NCBI RefSeq assembly: GCF_949628265.1
Contig: NC_088786.1
Span: 19,489,681-19,553,680 of the forward strand
DNA from: Cloeon dipterum
Taxonomy: Eukaryota; Arthropoda; Insecta; Ephemeroptera; Baetidae
DNA: 64,000 bases
Direction: 5' to 3'
Below, piece by piece: positions 1 to 39,000 of this stretch (the stretch's first letter is position 1; each line of letters begins with the position of its first letter). The notes below the pieces were generated by a model. It did no database searches. It was given only the letters and a program-made list of their open reading frames with translations, and had not been told where the DNA came from. The translations under genes were made by a program, and so were the position numbers.

Positions 1-420
1 TATGTCAATTGTCAAAAGGAATAAATAGTTCCCGTTATATACGGTTCGCTTCTGAAATGTAAAAATTCAAACTAATTTCTTGAAAAGTGGTCACAAAACA
101 TATTGAATAATATGCTCGGCGAGATGAATCGAATGATATATGCGATTTTCATTCTTTATGAACCATTGGGATGTTCCCTAAAAATTTCGTTCTGGGAAAA
201 ATCGCATGCAGAAATGTAGCGGCTAGTAATAGTTTTATTTTTTTTCTAAAATGAGTTTTAATCCAGATTTTTTGGCTGTTTAAAATTTTACAGGTAGCAT
301 AACTTGCTGGTTTAATACGATTCAATATTTAAATAAGCTGTTACGGTAAATTCTGCACAGGAAATATTTGTCCAATGTAAGCTAAAAAAAATTAAATTTC
401 ATCAGCCTTCAATTTCAAAA
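1..420 (-). repeat. Dispersed repeat family, copy 1
   Basis: Reverse orientation. The minus strand reads GCAAGTTATGCTACC, TTTCTGCATGCGATTTTTCC, AAAATCGCATATATCATTCG, CTCGCCGAGCATATT and AACGGGAACTATTTATTCC in order. This is the most complete copy and may continue left of the window. Confidence 0.6.
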
Positions 421-2689
421 GCTTTGCCGTTTTTCAAACCATATATAGTAAAAAATAGCGTTGACAGTTTCCAACCAATTTTAATTAGTTTTGAAGGTTT
501 CATTAAAAGCAATTTCAATATTTAAGCAAGGTGTTAGACTTTTTTAAGTTTCAAGATTACCTGGGATTCGTGGTAACTCATGTGGCTAAAAATTAACTCT
601 GATGGAAAACAACTAATGTGTATATTCCTACTTCTTGGAAAGGAGATAAAATCTCTCAATATTAAATCTTGCTGGAAACCTGAATCGAGAGCCAATTAAT
701 ATTGACCTTTGTCATCACGAATCGACGCGTGCAGAATTGAATTTCTGCACCGAGGTCAAGTGATAAAAAACGCCGGTGGAATACAAAGTTATCTGCTGGG
801 AGAAAGGTGAGGCAGGCGGCTTAATTAGAAACGGCGTCGTTCGCAACAAGTGAGAGCTGTGCGGGGTCGGCCGATCGCAATTGGCTTACACACCGCGCGC
901 ACGGAACGCAGCCGGGGGCTGCGGGGGCGGCTGCTGACCCAGTATTCAGGACACGTAGTATTTTGCTCCGAGTTGAAATGTTGCCGGCCGTGTGGCATGG
1001 TAGACAGCTCGGCGAGCGCCTGATGAAAATATGAAGAAGAGACTTGATAAAGTGCTGTTGCCGCGCGCTCCAGGGGCAGGGGGGCCTTGTTTTACCCCAG
1101 AAACGACTCCAAAACTGTGCAAGCAGGAACTCTTGACTTAAAAATAATTATTCGATAATATTTGAAACAGAAAATTTTTACTAAATAAAAATGTTAAAAG
1201 GCTTTTTAAACAATTTTTGGCTTCATTCGGAGGGTTCATATCCATATTTCTGGTAAATATTTGGTCGATTTGTAAGTAATTACCTACTTATTACTTTTTT
1301 GTCTTTAATGCTCTCCGAATTTTAAAAATAAAAAACAACGCACCAAAAGTGAACGATTTTTAGCAACATTTGGGTTATAGCCGATACTTTGACTTTTGTA
1401 ACTTACAAGATGTAAGGTTTTTTTCGAACCCCCTGCTCAGCACTTTCCGTGGGCGATGAGCTCACCGGCGAGCATGGGGCCCTAGTGGCCGCAGAGGAGC
1501 TTGGGCCAATGTGGCCATCTTTTCGCCTCTCCGCACTAAGGTATTTTTTGAAATGCCAAAAGCCGCTGGAAAGGTGTGGAATCCAGCAAGTTTTGCTTCC
1601 CAGCCCGTTTAGCTAGCTGAGAGCATTTTGAGTCACTAAATTAAACACCTGTGACATCTCTAACATTGTTTTAGATATCAGAAATGCTCAAATACCTCCC
1701 ATTTCCTTTAAACTCCTTTAAAGTTTAAACCTTAACAATTCGAGCCAACAGGCTGTTAAAAAATATACATTTTCTAAAATATATGAAAAATATTAACATT
1801 GCTGCTGCTCGTGACAACTGCGTCCAGCTGTACACTTGTTGTTTCATTCTTTCCCACTTGGCAGGATATTAAATTTTTCAAAATGTTTGCTCAAGCTCCT
1901 TTCGGGCCAAATATGGCGGCTCGTCGCTGTCTAGTCCCATGAGCGGAGAAACGCAGGAAATGAAAAGAGATAGCTGCCTGTGCCGGCCCGGATGAAATTC
2001 AAAAAAGCTGCCGCCGCGCGCGCCTAGACAAAGAGGTGGGCCGGAATTTAATTAAAGTCTAATCTGCTGGATCAATTTCTCGTTGCTCGTCGCGCAAAGG
2101 GAGATTGGCCCTTGCGCGCGTCGAGTGGAGGTAATCCCCCGCAAAAAGCGCGTGGGCCCACTTTTGGAATCAATCATCCGGACGGGGGGCGTAATTCGCA
2201 GCCAAACCCAAATTGAATCGAACACCGCCGACGCAGCCACCACTCGCACACAGCGACCCAACAAATTCGCTCTTTTGCAGCTTCATATTTATAAGCCGAC
2301 GGGGAATTGCAGAGGAAAAATTGAACAACACCAAGCGCGCTGGATAAAAAGCGCAACTAGGCAGATCGATCATGGAACATGCTTTTTGCCAAGCTTTTGC
2401 ACGCGCTGTTGCGAGCAAAAAAATACTTGCACGCACCAACTAGTTGCGGTGTATAGGGTTGCCAGCAGCACTCGAGTGGAACCGGCAAATGGGCTGGAAA
2501 GGGGACGGACCAAATTAGAATTTCGCCGCTCCCCCCGCTTATCTAGGCTCCTGAACGAAGAATTCTGGGTAGTTCACTTTTTTATGATATCCCTTTCCGG
2601 TCCAAGAAAGAAAATTCTGGTTAACAAATTCTGGAAAAATCTCAATTTCCCGAAAAAGTCAGTTTAAAAATTGACTCGTATTTACTATA

Positions 2690-2880
2690 GCAAGTTATGT
2701 AACCCGCAAAAAGTTTAGTTCGCCATAATTGAACTTGATGTTACAAAAACTATGTTGAAAGAAATTAAAACTCCCACAAGACGTAAAATTTCTGCACGTG
2801 ATTTTCCCAGAATATTTTTGAAAGTATGAAAATCGCATATCATTATATTCGTCTCGCTGAGCATATTCCAAAAATGGAGA
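2690..2880 (+). repeat. Dispersed repeat family, copy 2
   Basis: Reference orientation of the family. It begins near GCAAGTTATGTAACCCGC, has the core TTTCTGCACGTGATTTTCCC (about 2787-2809) and then AAAATCGCATATCATTATAT followed by TCTCGCTGAGCATATT. Copies 1 and 3-6 share these blocks in the same order. Confidence 0.6.
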
Positions 2881-3479
2881 GTTGATTTCAATTGAACCAC
2901 CTTTTTCAAAGGATTGGCAGTTTGAATTTTCCTTTTCTCTCGGTGAAAACGTGCACTTGGCAACCCTATTTGCCGACGGTGGATGCTGCGATGAGCTGCG
3001 TCGGTTGTTTTTCTTGCTGCTGCCGCGCGGAATTAGCGGGCGAGCGAGATACAGAGCGCCCCGTCCGCGTGCGTGTGCACATAAATACATATAGCACTCT
3101 CAACGCCCGCGGCGAACGCGCCTCTATGTGTTAGTGTGTGCAGAACAACAATAACGTTCGGCCGGCGCGGGAGCGAGCGAAAAATCGATGCCGTGTGCAC
3201 CCTGTCCGGCGCTCTGGAAACCAAAGCAAACCGGAATCCAACCGATGTGTGTTTGTTTTTCATTTGCATCCACTCCAATTTGGGTCATTTGCATATCTAC
3301 TAGGAAAGCCCCAGCAGAGGAACCTTTCAGAGGGGTGCATATGGAAATGAATCTTCCGAGATTTGGTTTATTGAGCACGACCGAACTCTCATAAGCCGGA
3401 ATTCGGCTTCGTAAACTGCATTTTTACGTGATTCTTTTCTTTAGTGTGCACTGTTTTCAACTTGATAATTGTGCATTTG

Positions 3480-3785
3480 TTTGTTTAAATGTGCCCACAA
3501 AAAAAATTGAAAGGCAAAAATACAGCTTTTTTATGTAAAACTGTTTTAGAAAAAATTACAACTCCCAGTATAATTGAAGCCGTTAAATTTCTGCACGCGA
3601 TTTTCCCAGAGAACGTTTGTGTAGGAAAAGTTAGGAAAAAATGACGTAACTTTCCAAATGTATAAAAATCGCACTCCATTCGATTTTTCTCGCTGATCAG
3701 ATTAAAAATGAAAAATATTAAAAATTATGAAGATAGCAAATCATAAAAAGCGGGAACTATTCCTTTAGGAAACTTTCATTTATTT
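3480..3785 (+). repeat. Dispersed repeat family, copy 3
   Basis: Core GCCGTTAAATTTCTGCACGC, then GATTTTCCCAGAGAACG, AAAATCGCACTCCATTCGAT, TTCTCGCTGATCAG and the right end GCGGGAACTATTCCTTTAGG. It lies about 800 bases from copy 2 in the same orientation. Confidence 0.6.
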
Positions 3786-4449
3786 AAAAAAAGGAATGGT
3801 AGCGAAACACCATAATTTTTTGCTCACCTTTTTATAGATATCTACCTTAAACTCTAAAAAATATCCCAATTCGTTTGCAAGACCAAATTGAAGATTTTGG
3901 CAAGGATTACGCACCTCTGCCTTAGAGGCAAGACGTCAAATTGATGCACGCGTCGAGCTTTCAAAGATCAAGTGTGTGCGTCGAGTGAGCGAGGGCTGAA
4001 TGAAAGGAGAGGCCACGTTAGTTATCGCGGTGCCAATTAAAGGTAATCCGGCAAACGACTCCATCGCAAAGTCATGACGGCACACACACACACATACAAA
4101 AGCAGGGCGAGGTTAGTTAACTAGTTAGTGAGTTAGTGGCGGGGCGGTTTGAATTTATTCGTATGATACGCCGCCGTCGTCACCGCCGCTGCTGCAGTAA
4201 TTGTAAATTTAATTAAAACGCGCGCTTTGTTGAAGAAGCTGCCGCGCCTGGTAACTAATCCAGCTCGGCGGGCGGGTGGGCGGGTGGAGAGAGGCCGCGT
4301 AATTCGCACACTTGGCTTCCCTAAGCTGATTTGGCGCGCTCAAACTCGCTTGCCGCCGCCCTATCAAAGATGCACAATCGCAATTTCCGCACCGGCTCAC
4401 CCGCAAAAACCGCCGCTTTGAGTTACGACCGAGAGAGGGTGAGGGGCGG

Positions 4450-4477
4450 CGGTCGGGCGGGCGGGCGGGCGGGCGGA
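4450..4477. repeat. (GGGC)n tract
   Basis: Five to six CGGGCGGG units in a GC-rich block. A weaker run of the same kind (GGCGGGCGGGTGGGCGGGTGG-like) is at about 4265-4285. G-runs of this kind can form quadruplexes; that is not tested here. Confidence 0.85.
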
Positions 4478-5841
4478 CGCACCGCACCGGGACTTTTCAT
4501 TCAAATTCTCATCAAGCCAAATGACGACGACGAGAGAACGGTTATTGTCTGTCCCTGGCAAACGCGTCTCATTTCGCTGATTGCTCTTTAAATGACATTT
4601 TTTCATCCGCGATAAATTATCTCAACGCCTGAAGAGGAGAGGTTTGCATTAAATATTCACCAAGTTTGAAATACAATTTTATCGCTCCTAGCAAATGAAA
4701 ATTGGTCTTGTCAGGATACCAATAATGTAAATCTATAACGTGCAACAGTCAAAATTGTACCTAGTAATAGTTAAATTTCATTTTCTTACAAATCACTCGA
4801 AGTATTAAATTAATTTCTGTTCTTCTCGTTGTGATTTGCGATTTAAGATGTAAATTTCCCCTCAGGAGAAATAAATCATGATTTTCAATTAGGAGACAGA
4901 GCTAAATTAAACATGCAAACTTTGTATTTTCTGCAATTTAAACTGCACTCCAATAAATTTAGCCCTTTCCCGACTTTTAGATAACATTATGTGAAAAGGT
5001 TAAAAGAGATTTTCCAAAATTTTGCAGTACATTTCCACTTTAAATTAACAAGGGACTGAGATAACAATGACATCGTCAGAGACACTCCCAAATTAATTCG
5101 CTTGCTTAATTCAGCCCTTTGTTTAGCGCCTCTGGTCAAGGAAAAATGCGAAGTTTGGCTCGCTCTCTCGAGGGTCTGGTTGGCCCGAAGAGAGAGATAG
5201 AAACACAGGCTTTAATTAGCTTGGGAAAATTAGCAACAAAGTTCACGCGGCGGCGATTCAGCGTCGGGTCGTTAAAAAAATAAACAAAGTGCCTTACTAA
5301 AAGCGTGCGAAGAGAGAAGTGGGGAACAAGTCATCGTGCTTCACGGTGCGTAGTGTACAGAAGGTATTTTCGTATACATGCACAGAGCGAACGCGTTTTC
5401 TTGGCCAGCGCAACCAAACCAACGAACGAGAAAAAGAAATTTGGCAAATGGAGCGTGCCGGCGGGCAGGCGGACGAGTGAAAAAAGATTTTGGCAACACC
5501 TTTCTTGCCTGCCTTTAGTGCCTTTGTTGTCGGCCATTTTATAGGTAGCAGCAGGGCGGCCTAATGCGCGACACGTTGCAGACCTCTCATGTGTGAAAGC
5601 GTGTCGGCTAAAAATGCGTGCGTAATGCCCTGCGTGTCCCTTTGCCAGCGTTTTAATTAAAATTACATTCTCTGCGACCGGCTCCCCGTCTCTCAAAGTC
5701 ATTCATTTACTTTTTGGATCCGAGAGAGCAAGAGAGAGAGAGCGAAAGACCCCTGGCTAATGCGCTTTTGGGTCCGACTGACTGAGGCAACGGGTTTTAT
5801 TTCCTCTGCAGCGGCTCATCCAGCCTTTGCGGTTCCCTTTT

Positions 5842-5845
<4 letters not shown>

Positions 5846-5885
<40 letters not shown>
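5846..5885. repeat. (CT)n microsatellite, about 40 bases
   Basis: An uninterrupted run of CT after TTTTCAGGT, ending in CTCGCAC. Shorter related GA and CT tracts lie nearby at 5725-5745. Confidence 0.95.
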
Positions 5886-5888
<3 letters not shown>

Positions 5889-8800
5889 CATACACAGCGT
5901 GTCCGTGCGTGGGCAGAACTAATCGCGTTTGGATTCCTGCCGTCCATGTAATCAGACCAATTTTATTGCGTAGCTTTCTTTCCCTCTCTTTTTTACGCAT
6001 TCCGCCTGCTTTCGCCCTCTTGTCCGCTCCTTTCTCTTGCAACATTAAAAGTCAACGGTGGACGGCGAAAAAAGCGAGTTCAATTTACCGCCTTGCGTCC
6101 TGCCTGTCGCTAAAAATCGAGAGTTTGAATTAAAGCAGTGAGGAAAATTGGTCTTTGACCGGATGAACTCGTTTGTCCCAAACTCTTTCTGGAAGCTCTC
6201 CAAACCCTTTGTTGACCTTTCCTGCTCGCTTTCGTGCAGCTTTGTGTACCATTTATGAGTTTTTGTGGCATTCCGACGTTAGGTCGATCAATTTATTGCA
6301 CCTTTTACTGGAGGAAAAAGCTGTAAAAATAATTGTGATGAAAAATCAAAGAAAATTTACAATAAATAATTTTATTTTTAAAATCTAAAAACCAAGGAAA
6401 AGGATAAGGTGTGCCACAAGTTTACAGAGGCAAAAAAGGAAATATTATTTGGCTTTTACTTATCTTTTTAACATTTAGTAGTGATTTCCAAATTTGCAGC
6501 ACAGCCAACTCGACTACAGCTGTCAAACTTGCTCATTTTTCCCTTTTGTAACTTCATCCTTGTAATATATTTACCTGTACCTTTTCCTTTCCCCTTTTCG
6601 TAAATTTCCTTTTGACTTTTATTTTAGTACGACAGACCATCTAAGCGTAACCTTTTTGGAATAAATTTTTAAATATATTGTAAAAAGAAAAATGATTTTA
6701 CACATTCTTGTACAGTAAATCAGCTGATTTAGCCCCGCAGGCCTCGGATCAGCATTACTTCACCTCCGAAACAAAATTCATGCTATGGTATTAGCTACAA
6801 AGAATCATGTATTAGCAATCGTTAAAAAACGTCCGCCTGCACTGATCTCTGAATGCAAACAAAAAGAGAAAGGAGTGACGAAAATTTAAAAAACCACATC
6901 TCACATCTCCCTGTGACAAAAACTCCCGCTTAAACAATTCAACCATCCTTTCTCATTTGAGCTATTTTCTAATCAAGAGGACTTAAATGGCGAAGTGCCG
7001 TGAAATTAATTTTCTCTCGTTGAGAAATAAGCCTTTTAACTAGAAAATTTAAATTTTATTGTATTCTGAGCACGTCCGAGATCAGTATTTGATAAATAAA
7101 AGGATAAAGTGGGCAAAGTTGGGACAGGAGGGCTGGTGGAAAGGCAAATCAAATTTGTCATTCCTACTAAAAAGCTCTCGCGCTTATTCAATTCCGTGAG
7201 GCATTATTTTCCACGGACGTGACACACATTTTGTTCGCCGAAAACACGTGTGCACATTTGCATGTCTGACTGTAGCAGCAAAATTAAACGTGCGCCGAGC
7301 ATTAAAATAAAAGAGCGGGGCATTAAGTAAATTTATCGCGAGCAGGAATCGTGCACCGCGACGTCGTTAGCAACGGAGTCGCCGACTATGGCTGGCTCGT
7401 CCGCTTTTATTGTTGTCACGCTGGTCGAGTGCGAGTAAATATACCGGACACAAGAGTTGTAATGGCAGTTAGAGGTAAAAAGCGGACGGGCGCCGTTAAG
7501 TGCGGTGCTCGTGGCGAGCAAACAAAGTAAACGGCGAAAATTAAGTGTTGCCGGCCAGACGATGAGTGTGCATCTCGCTTGGTTGTTATTTGCAAAACAC
7601 GCGCTTTATGCAGCACACAATGGCGGGTTCATTCGCGCTCGCTGCCTTCGCTGGCACACAGCACATTTTGCAAAGGGCAAAGGGAAAACTTTGCACTTGG
7701 CAGCTGTTGAAAATTTGGAAGGAAAAAAATCAGAGAGGAAAACAGGAAAACTTGCGAGGAATGAATCAACTGAAATGCTTTCAAAGTAAAATATGCTTTC
7801 AGTGTTTTTTTAGACTAGATCAAGAAATTAAAATTATCTGCAGATTCAACGATTTCTAAAAGCACAATCTAACAAAAATACACAGAATTTTGACTGCACA
7901 AAAACATGTGTGGCAAAATCCGAAAAAAATAAGTTTTTCTCATCATTTTTGCCTCCGAGCTATTCAAATCATATTTGCAGTAAGTTGACCTTGAACTTTG
8001 ATCCACTACATAAGTATGATGGATAAAATCGTTTGGAATAAAAAGGTTATTATATCAAAATCAAATTCGAATCTCCAAAACCTGGAATTTAAAAGATTAT
8101 AAATGGCCACCAAATTTGAGCCTCAAAATTTCAGATCACATTCTTTTTAATACCCCAACAGCAATGAACCTTTGAAAGTTTTGGGAAACACTCTATTTGA
8201 TAACTATCCATAATATAACATACTATTCATTTAATTTTTGCTAGTAAGATTTTACTTTTTTACGACCATTAATGTACTTTTGACTCGGGTGAGAATAAAC
8301 AATAAATATTAAAAAGAAGATATAATTATATTTTTCAAATCTACTTATAAATGTTTGAAAGTGGCAAGATTAATTTAAATATTGCCAGGCCAAGCAGATG
8401 AAAAAAAGGCAAAGCTAAATAATTTGTAAAGGTAATGACATCGCTTTGCCCGGAATGGCCCGCAGCGTTAGAGTTTAGGACTTTGTTGCAGAGATGGAAT
8501 GCGCGCGGAACGTGCCACTCGGCGAGTGCGCGCGCGAGTCTAATATTAGTTCGCGCGTTGTACGCTAAATAAACCAGCCCGGCAGCTACACGCCGACTAA
8601 TTCTAAAGCCGACTTGCAACTATTAACTTTATTTATACGCGCTAATCTCGCTGGTGCGCAACCAACAAACAAAGAGGCCGGAAAAAGGCGGCCTGCGCCA
8701 AAACCACCGCCATTCTGCTTTTTTGCACCTAGAGAGTGCCGTTTTAATTAGCACCGGTCGTGCGTGCGCCTGTTCATATCTAAGGTAGGCAACCGGCTGC

Positions 8801-11800
8801 TCCGTTACGACGCTCCGGTTGCATAGCTACGCACTTCGAGCCGAGCTTTGGCTGCCCACCCTCGACAACGGCAAAAAGTCGTCTGCGGCGAGTTTTTAGC
8901 ATTTTTTGCAATACTGTACCTCTCTGTGTTTTCCTATAAATAGTACTTGGGAGTTGGAAATGTTGCTATGGCAACTAGAAAATAATTCGAATTTAGTAGA
9001 AATATTTTTCACTTGCGTGACATTCCAGTCGACTGAGGAAACCTGCCCTTGTGGGTGTTTTATTATCACTACATTCTTGGAGAAATGTGTGAAGGGAAAA
9101 GGCTCAAGATGACATATTGACAGGGATGATAGATTGGAAAACAGCTCCTCTCTCCTTACCTCCGAACAAAAAGAAAGTTCAACTCCCTTTAGCATTTTTG
9201 ACCAATTTTTTTTCTTTTTCTTCCATCAAGAACTTCACTTCTTTCAATCAAATGGATATAAGAGTTCATTTTTTTCAAAAAGGCTATCAAACTGATTTAA
9301 TGTTGGTATCGTATTACAAAGCACTGAAAATGTAAAATATTTGAAAATTAAATTAAAATTATTCCTCAATTTACTTGAAATTTCTTTTATAAACATTACT
9401 TGATTAAAATATCGATCGATAAGGTCCTTTGTGTCTTTCCGGAAAATCAAATAGATTATGGGCCCTGCGGCTGTTATTAAACTTAATTTAAGAACAAAAT
9501 ATTTGCACAAGATCTGATTGCTGATTGTTTTCCTTTTTCAGAGCTAATTGTAAGTTTCTGCATATTATTCATTTTTTCAATGGATTAATAAAAAAATGAA
9601 AATTACTCAGATTAAACAAATTTGCTAGCTGATTTCCTAGTCATAATACTAGCCTATTTTAAAATGCCGTTTTAACAAGCCAGTCTGATGAGCTGTGGCA
9701 AAATATTAAATTTAATCTCTGTGTCCCAATTTCCAAGCACTCACAAGTGCTTGTACCGTTTTTTTCCTTTATGGGTTCTCCATATCGGTTGCCAGCCATT
9801 GCCGAAAATGAGTCGTGCACAGCAGCCAGTTCCTTTTGGCAGGCAGAAATTCCTCGCAGTAACCCTTTCGTTGGATGCTCTCGTTTCGCATGAGGAGATA
9901 ATTGCCGGCATTCGGAATCAGGCACGTGGAAAGTTTGGCGCGCGCGGTCGGCCTGATCTGTCTGCGTGAGCCGAGCCAAGCCAGCCAAAAGTGGCGGAAA
10001 ATGAAATTCTCAACAGCGACGTCACGCACACGCAGCACCTGCACAACTCGATTTCGCCGTGTCTGAAAGACGCAAACACAGTGGGTTTATTTCCAGGGTT
10101 TGCACAGTTGTTCGACTGCTTTTTCCCCAATGCCGGTTTTTCCCGGTAAAAAAGGTCAAAAAGCAGAGGTGAGAAAATCTTTTCCAAGGATTAAAAAAAT
10201 TAGGCCGTCGAAAAATGGTGAAGTTTAAATTTTAATGTTAGACCATTTTAAAGTAATTAGAATTTTCTATGCAGCTTTTTAAAACTGTGCAACATAAAAA
10301 TCTTGAACTCTGACAAAATTTATATACTCAATTTCTCAAAGAAGTTAGAATTAAAATAAAAAATCGAAGCATTTGCAAATCAAAAAACAATCAATCTGGG
10401 GCATTTTTTTGTCATTTATCAAGTTAATGGGGTTCTCGTGAGGGACACAGGGTACTAAATTTATATGAAAGGAATTTTTGTTGAAAGTTTTTATTTCTTA
10501 ATGAAACAGTTTGAGTTTTTTTAATGTAAATTCAAAACAGTTGTAAAATGGGTGGTTATTTCGAAACAAAAAACAGGAGGAGAAAAAGAAGAAAAGTAGC
10601 GTGTCCATGTCCGCTCCCACCCACGCGGCGGCATTGGCAGCAACAGCCAGTTTTGATATTAAATATTTACAATGTAGCCGAGCGTAAGATGTGAAATGAT
10701 GTAATACAGGGCGGCCGGAGCCGCTCGCCCAACTCAAACACGGACCGCGCCGAGGTTGAGGCTGAGAGTGCTCGTTCAGTAGGCATCATGCTGAAATGCT
10801 TCGATTCGCGGAAATCAAACAAACAGCGTGCGTGCAGAGAGCCGATTTGCTATCTCCAAGGAAACTAACTGCCCCCTCATTCGGTGAATCAGCATATATT
10901 TTTTCAAAGCAATCCGCTGATCTCGGCGATCGTCTGCGAGCGATATACGGCGACTGTTTGCTTTGTGCTTATGTTGAAAATAATAACACGATTTTATCAT
11001 TTTTAAATAATAACAAAACCTAGTTTTTTTCGTTCTTATGGATTTTTTTTAACAAATTTTAATAAAGTTAAACTTAAGTAATAGTATTAAGGTTCTCATC
11101 GATTTTCGACAGTTATATCAAGTTTTCGAATTATTTATTCAGCTGCCTAACCTTATTTGACACTCAGGAATCGTTTTTGTCTCTGTTAAGAATGAGAGTC
11201 CAGTGCTACCAATTGTTAGAGTTAAAAATTATTTTATGATTCAATCATAATTTTTCACAAGCACTTGATAAAAAAACCTGTTATAAATAAAGTTATGGAA
11301 TAATGTCGCGAAAGGAGCTCTCTGCTATCATAACCTGAAACGCCTAAAAAATACTCATTAATGTATTATTTCCCCAGAGAGCCGTGTGCCAAGTCAAACT
11401 CATGCCATAAAGTCCACTGAAAAGCCATTTGAATGGAGTTGGCTGTAGGAGATTAAAGGCTCTCCTCTTTCGCCGTCGATTATTCCCTAAAGACGTTTGC
11501 AGCGAGCTGCCCGCGTATTGGTTGTGCGCGCGTAATTTAAATACAGGCAGAGACAAAAATCTTGGCTTCTCTTTATGTAGATGCGATTGCTCGGCGTGCT
11601 AGTCTCGAAAGTAAATCGCCGAGAGAGCGTTTTTACGAGCGGCAATTGGCTCGCAGCTGAATTCGGTCGGGCCTCGCGTCGTCCTCGTAAAAAGTACAAA
11701 CATACCCCCTGGGCGAACGCGAAAAATACGACCGGCAGATAAAACGCAAGCTCCTGTACTTAGGTTTACTTACAAGACGACTAGCAGACAGACAGATCGA

Positions 11801-12249
11801 GGAAAAATAATATCACCCGCTGGCTCGTGCTCGGTGAAGGTTAAGAGGCAAATAAATAGACGGACGGCATCAGCCAGATCACCGTCGCAGCCGATTCGCG
11901 TTTAGCTCCAGATATTTATGACTGCATGCGTCGTAAAAGCACGCTTTCAACGAGATTCCGGTCCAGATTTGGCTCATTAAAACATTATCCAGGAATTATA
12001 TTAAAGAGGTGCTTTTCAACGGGACATCCTTATAAGAAAACAATGTTAAAAATAAACATGTCTCGTATATAAAGAAAATTATTCAGCCAAGCACGGCTTT
12101 CGTCATTTTCGCCAAGATGGCCTCGTGAGTCACGCGGCCAGAAATGCGTCCAATGAAGCGGCCAAGTCGGCAAGTGCTCATTTTCTCTCTCACTTTCAAT
12201 CCTGCCGGCGCCGAAATAGCCGCAATTGCGTCTGCTAATTAGCAATTAG

Positions 12250-36030
<23,781 letters not shown>

Positions 36031-39000
36031 GTGGATGAGTGAACCAACCCTCTCTTTATTGGCAGCTGCAATTTCGATGTTGTCAGCGCAGCATTTCCCA
36101 CAAGTGTGCTAATTGTGGTTCTCTACCTGATGATCTTCAAGCATAAGTGTAATTTTAAGAACCCCCAGACGAAGAAAAGAAAACACAACCCTGCTCTCGT
36201 GCTCACTTTCTTTGTGTATGGTTTATTTTCGGTTGTCGACAGCTATATATATTTTTGGTGTTGCCCCCGCCCCTGTTGGGAGAAAATGAGAGAATTTCGT
36301 TCATTGATGATCAATTCCACAGCATTTAAAAGACTTCTCTGTTACTTAATTGTTGGAAATTAATATACATACTGTTTACGCGCGGTTATTAGCCCTGTTT
36401 TGCCTTTTAGCGCTCTCTGAGTGAGAAAAACCATTGCATCGTAATGTGAAGAGAGAAAGAAAGAAAGGTTCTGACGCGTTTTTCACGGTTATTCAATTAA
36501 ATACTGAAATGTCGCAGGTGTTCTTATTGTGTATAGCATTTGTGTCGAATTCGAGGTTGCAGGAAAAATGTGTGTATCGACGGTTCACTGTTTCTCCAAA
36601 TATGTAGAGTTATCAATCGGGTGCGTGCGGCACTGTTGGAAAGCGTGTGACTCGGGTGGCGCGAGAACGACGGGATTAAGTAGTGAAAGTGCCTTGGTCT
36701 CATACACACAAACACTCACACATACACACACTTGTTGCCAAATTGGGAAACGCAGACGGGAAATGAGACAAACGCGCGCAGCAGCCCTACAAGTTCAAGC
36801 ACTCTTTGAATGTCAAGCAATATATCGTTCGCATTTTCGTATACCCACCCTCGGACACTCATTACTACTCGGCGGGCTTGTCATTTTTCAATACTAATTA
36901 TAGGATCGATGTGCCAAAAAACAGAGTCATTTTTACACTCGAGGAAATTGCCAAATTTACACACCCCGCGCGCGTATTTGCTGTGAGAAACACGCACGAC
37001 ACACGGGCACAGAGGGAGACAGGCGCCAGTTTTTACGAACGATTTTTTGTGATTGTCAAGTGCGTCAATCATTGACAATCGCGGAAGATATTTATTGATC
37101 ATATTCTTGAATTCAACGAACTCTCTCGGTGTGTCCTGATTTTTAAGAGCTACTCGATGTTTTGATGTGGAGCGCGCGTTCGTGTCTAGGTAGCGAATTT
37201 CAGTGGCCTCCGGATTTGTATTTTGCTGGTTGTTCTTACGCGTTGGATTGTTGTGGCGGGCTCGGAAAGTAAAGTGCGCGAGAATGCATTACAAAAAGAG
37301 AAAAATGCCAGCACAGGTAACGTCGTGTCGTTTATTAAGAAAAAATATATTTGGGATGTCTAGGCCTAAATGTTTGGTGTTCCAGCGCATCGTTTAAATA
37401 AAAATACATATATTATTACTGATTCATAATATATATTCTAGCGAAAAATGCCAGCAATTATTCTTGTAATAAATTAAATCAACGGTGTATAGATTTTACA
37501 AAGAGAGACGCAGCCGATCTTCTTGAAAAGTAAGCAAATGAAAACCTTGGCGCAGAAAATCATCTCAATAATAATAGTTGAAGTTGTGCATCATCAATCA
37601 CGAATGTGTGACGACTACGCGAACAGATATATTTTAATATTTATGATACCTCAAACTCACTCACACAAAGCTCTCTCTCGCGATAAAAGTATATATCACT
37701 CACTCAAGTGGAAGAAAATGTTTAGGCGCCAGGAATTGCGAATATTTTTCAAAAGTAAAAAAAAACCTTAGAATTATACTCTCGGGATTTGATGGAGACA
37801 GGGTGACACGCACGCTGCTGCTTTCGCGCACGGCATTGAAAAAGATGACGATCACTTACAAAAAAAGCACACACTCACAAACCGAACGAGGTGGCGATCA
37901 CTTCAAAAGCCCCTGTCAGCTGCCTGTATCGTAGTGTCTTGTTGTTTATCGCTCGAGTTAAAATTGTAAATTGATTAATTGATTACGATTGAAGCAGAGT
38001 ACGCGGGGGGAAAGGCGCGCGGATCTAGACGGGCGCCGTCTTTATACAGAAAATTTAAATAGAGTTATTCGAATTGCTCGTCTCCTCTCTTGAAATCATT
38101 GGATGTGCAACACACAGTTTGTAAATGTGCAACAAAAATAAACACTATCACGCAAACACACACACTCACACACACACTCTCTCTACACTCACACAAGATG
38201 TTGTTAAAACGCTGAATGGTAAATATCCAACACAGAGAAAAAAATCGCCCCTATCATTAGATGCTAATCGCAACCGTGCAGTTGATCGGAAATTTGCTGC
38301 TCTCGTTTCGAATTTTAGATATCGTGTTTAGTCTTTGCATTCAGGAGAAACGGTATTAGGATAATTAATTAAGCGCGAAAGAGTTTTAATCGATCAAAAA
38401 GTAGCGGATTCATTACGATGAAAATAACGGAAAATTATTTACACACGAGACATAAGTTAAATTATGAAGAAAATCTACTGTGCCTGCTGGAACTATTCTT
38501 GTGCCAACAATCGGAAAAACAGATATTTAAGCTGAAGATAAAAATAAGGTTGAGACGATGCGAACACAATACTATTAATTAGTTGAACGCGGATTAAATG
38601 AAATAAGCCGAGATTGAAGAATATGAATGATCTCACATTTTATTGATAATAAATGTGGAATTTAAATATATTAGATGATAATAATCGATGTGCAAGGGGT
38701 ATATATTTATCATGTCTCTCACTCACTCACACACTCACAAGCTAATCTCTCTTTCTCTCTATCTCTCTCAAATCTAATGTCCGATTGTATTTATATAATG
38801 TCACGCAAACTCGCAGAAAATTTGATTTGTGCGCGCGCCGCCGACGGAAGTCAAGACGTCGAGCGCTCCGAGTTAAATCTCCTTACACACACACACACTC
38901 GATGGACAGTATTTTTATTGTCTCAAACGATGGAAACGATAGTTGTCATATTTGAATTACGTATGAAGTTGCAGAAAAAAATTGTAGATGAGCTATGCAT

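Noticed and set aside
2083..2667. 194-codon plus-strand open frame
   Set aside because: No start context, no family motif, crosses a composition change and runs into dispersed-repeat flank; typical chance frame in GC-richer sequence.
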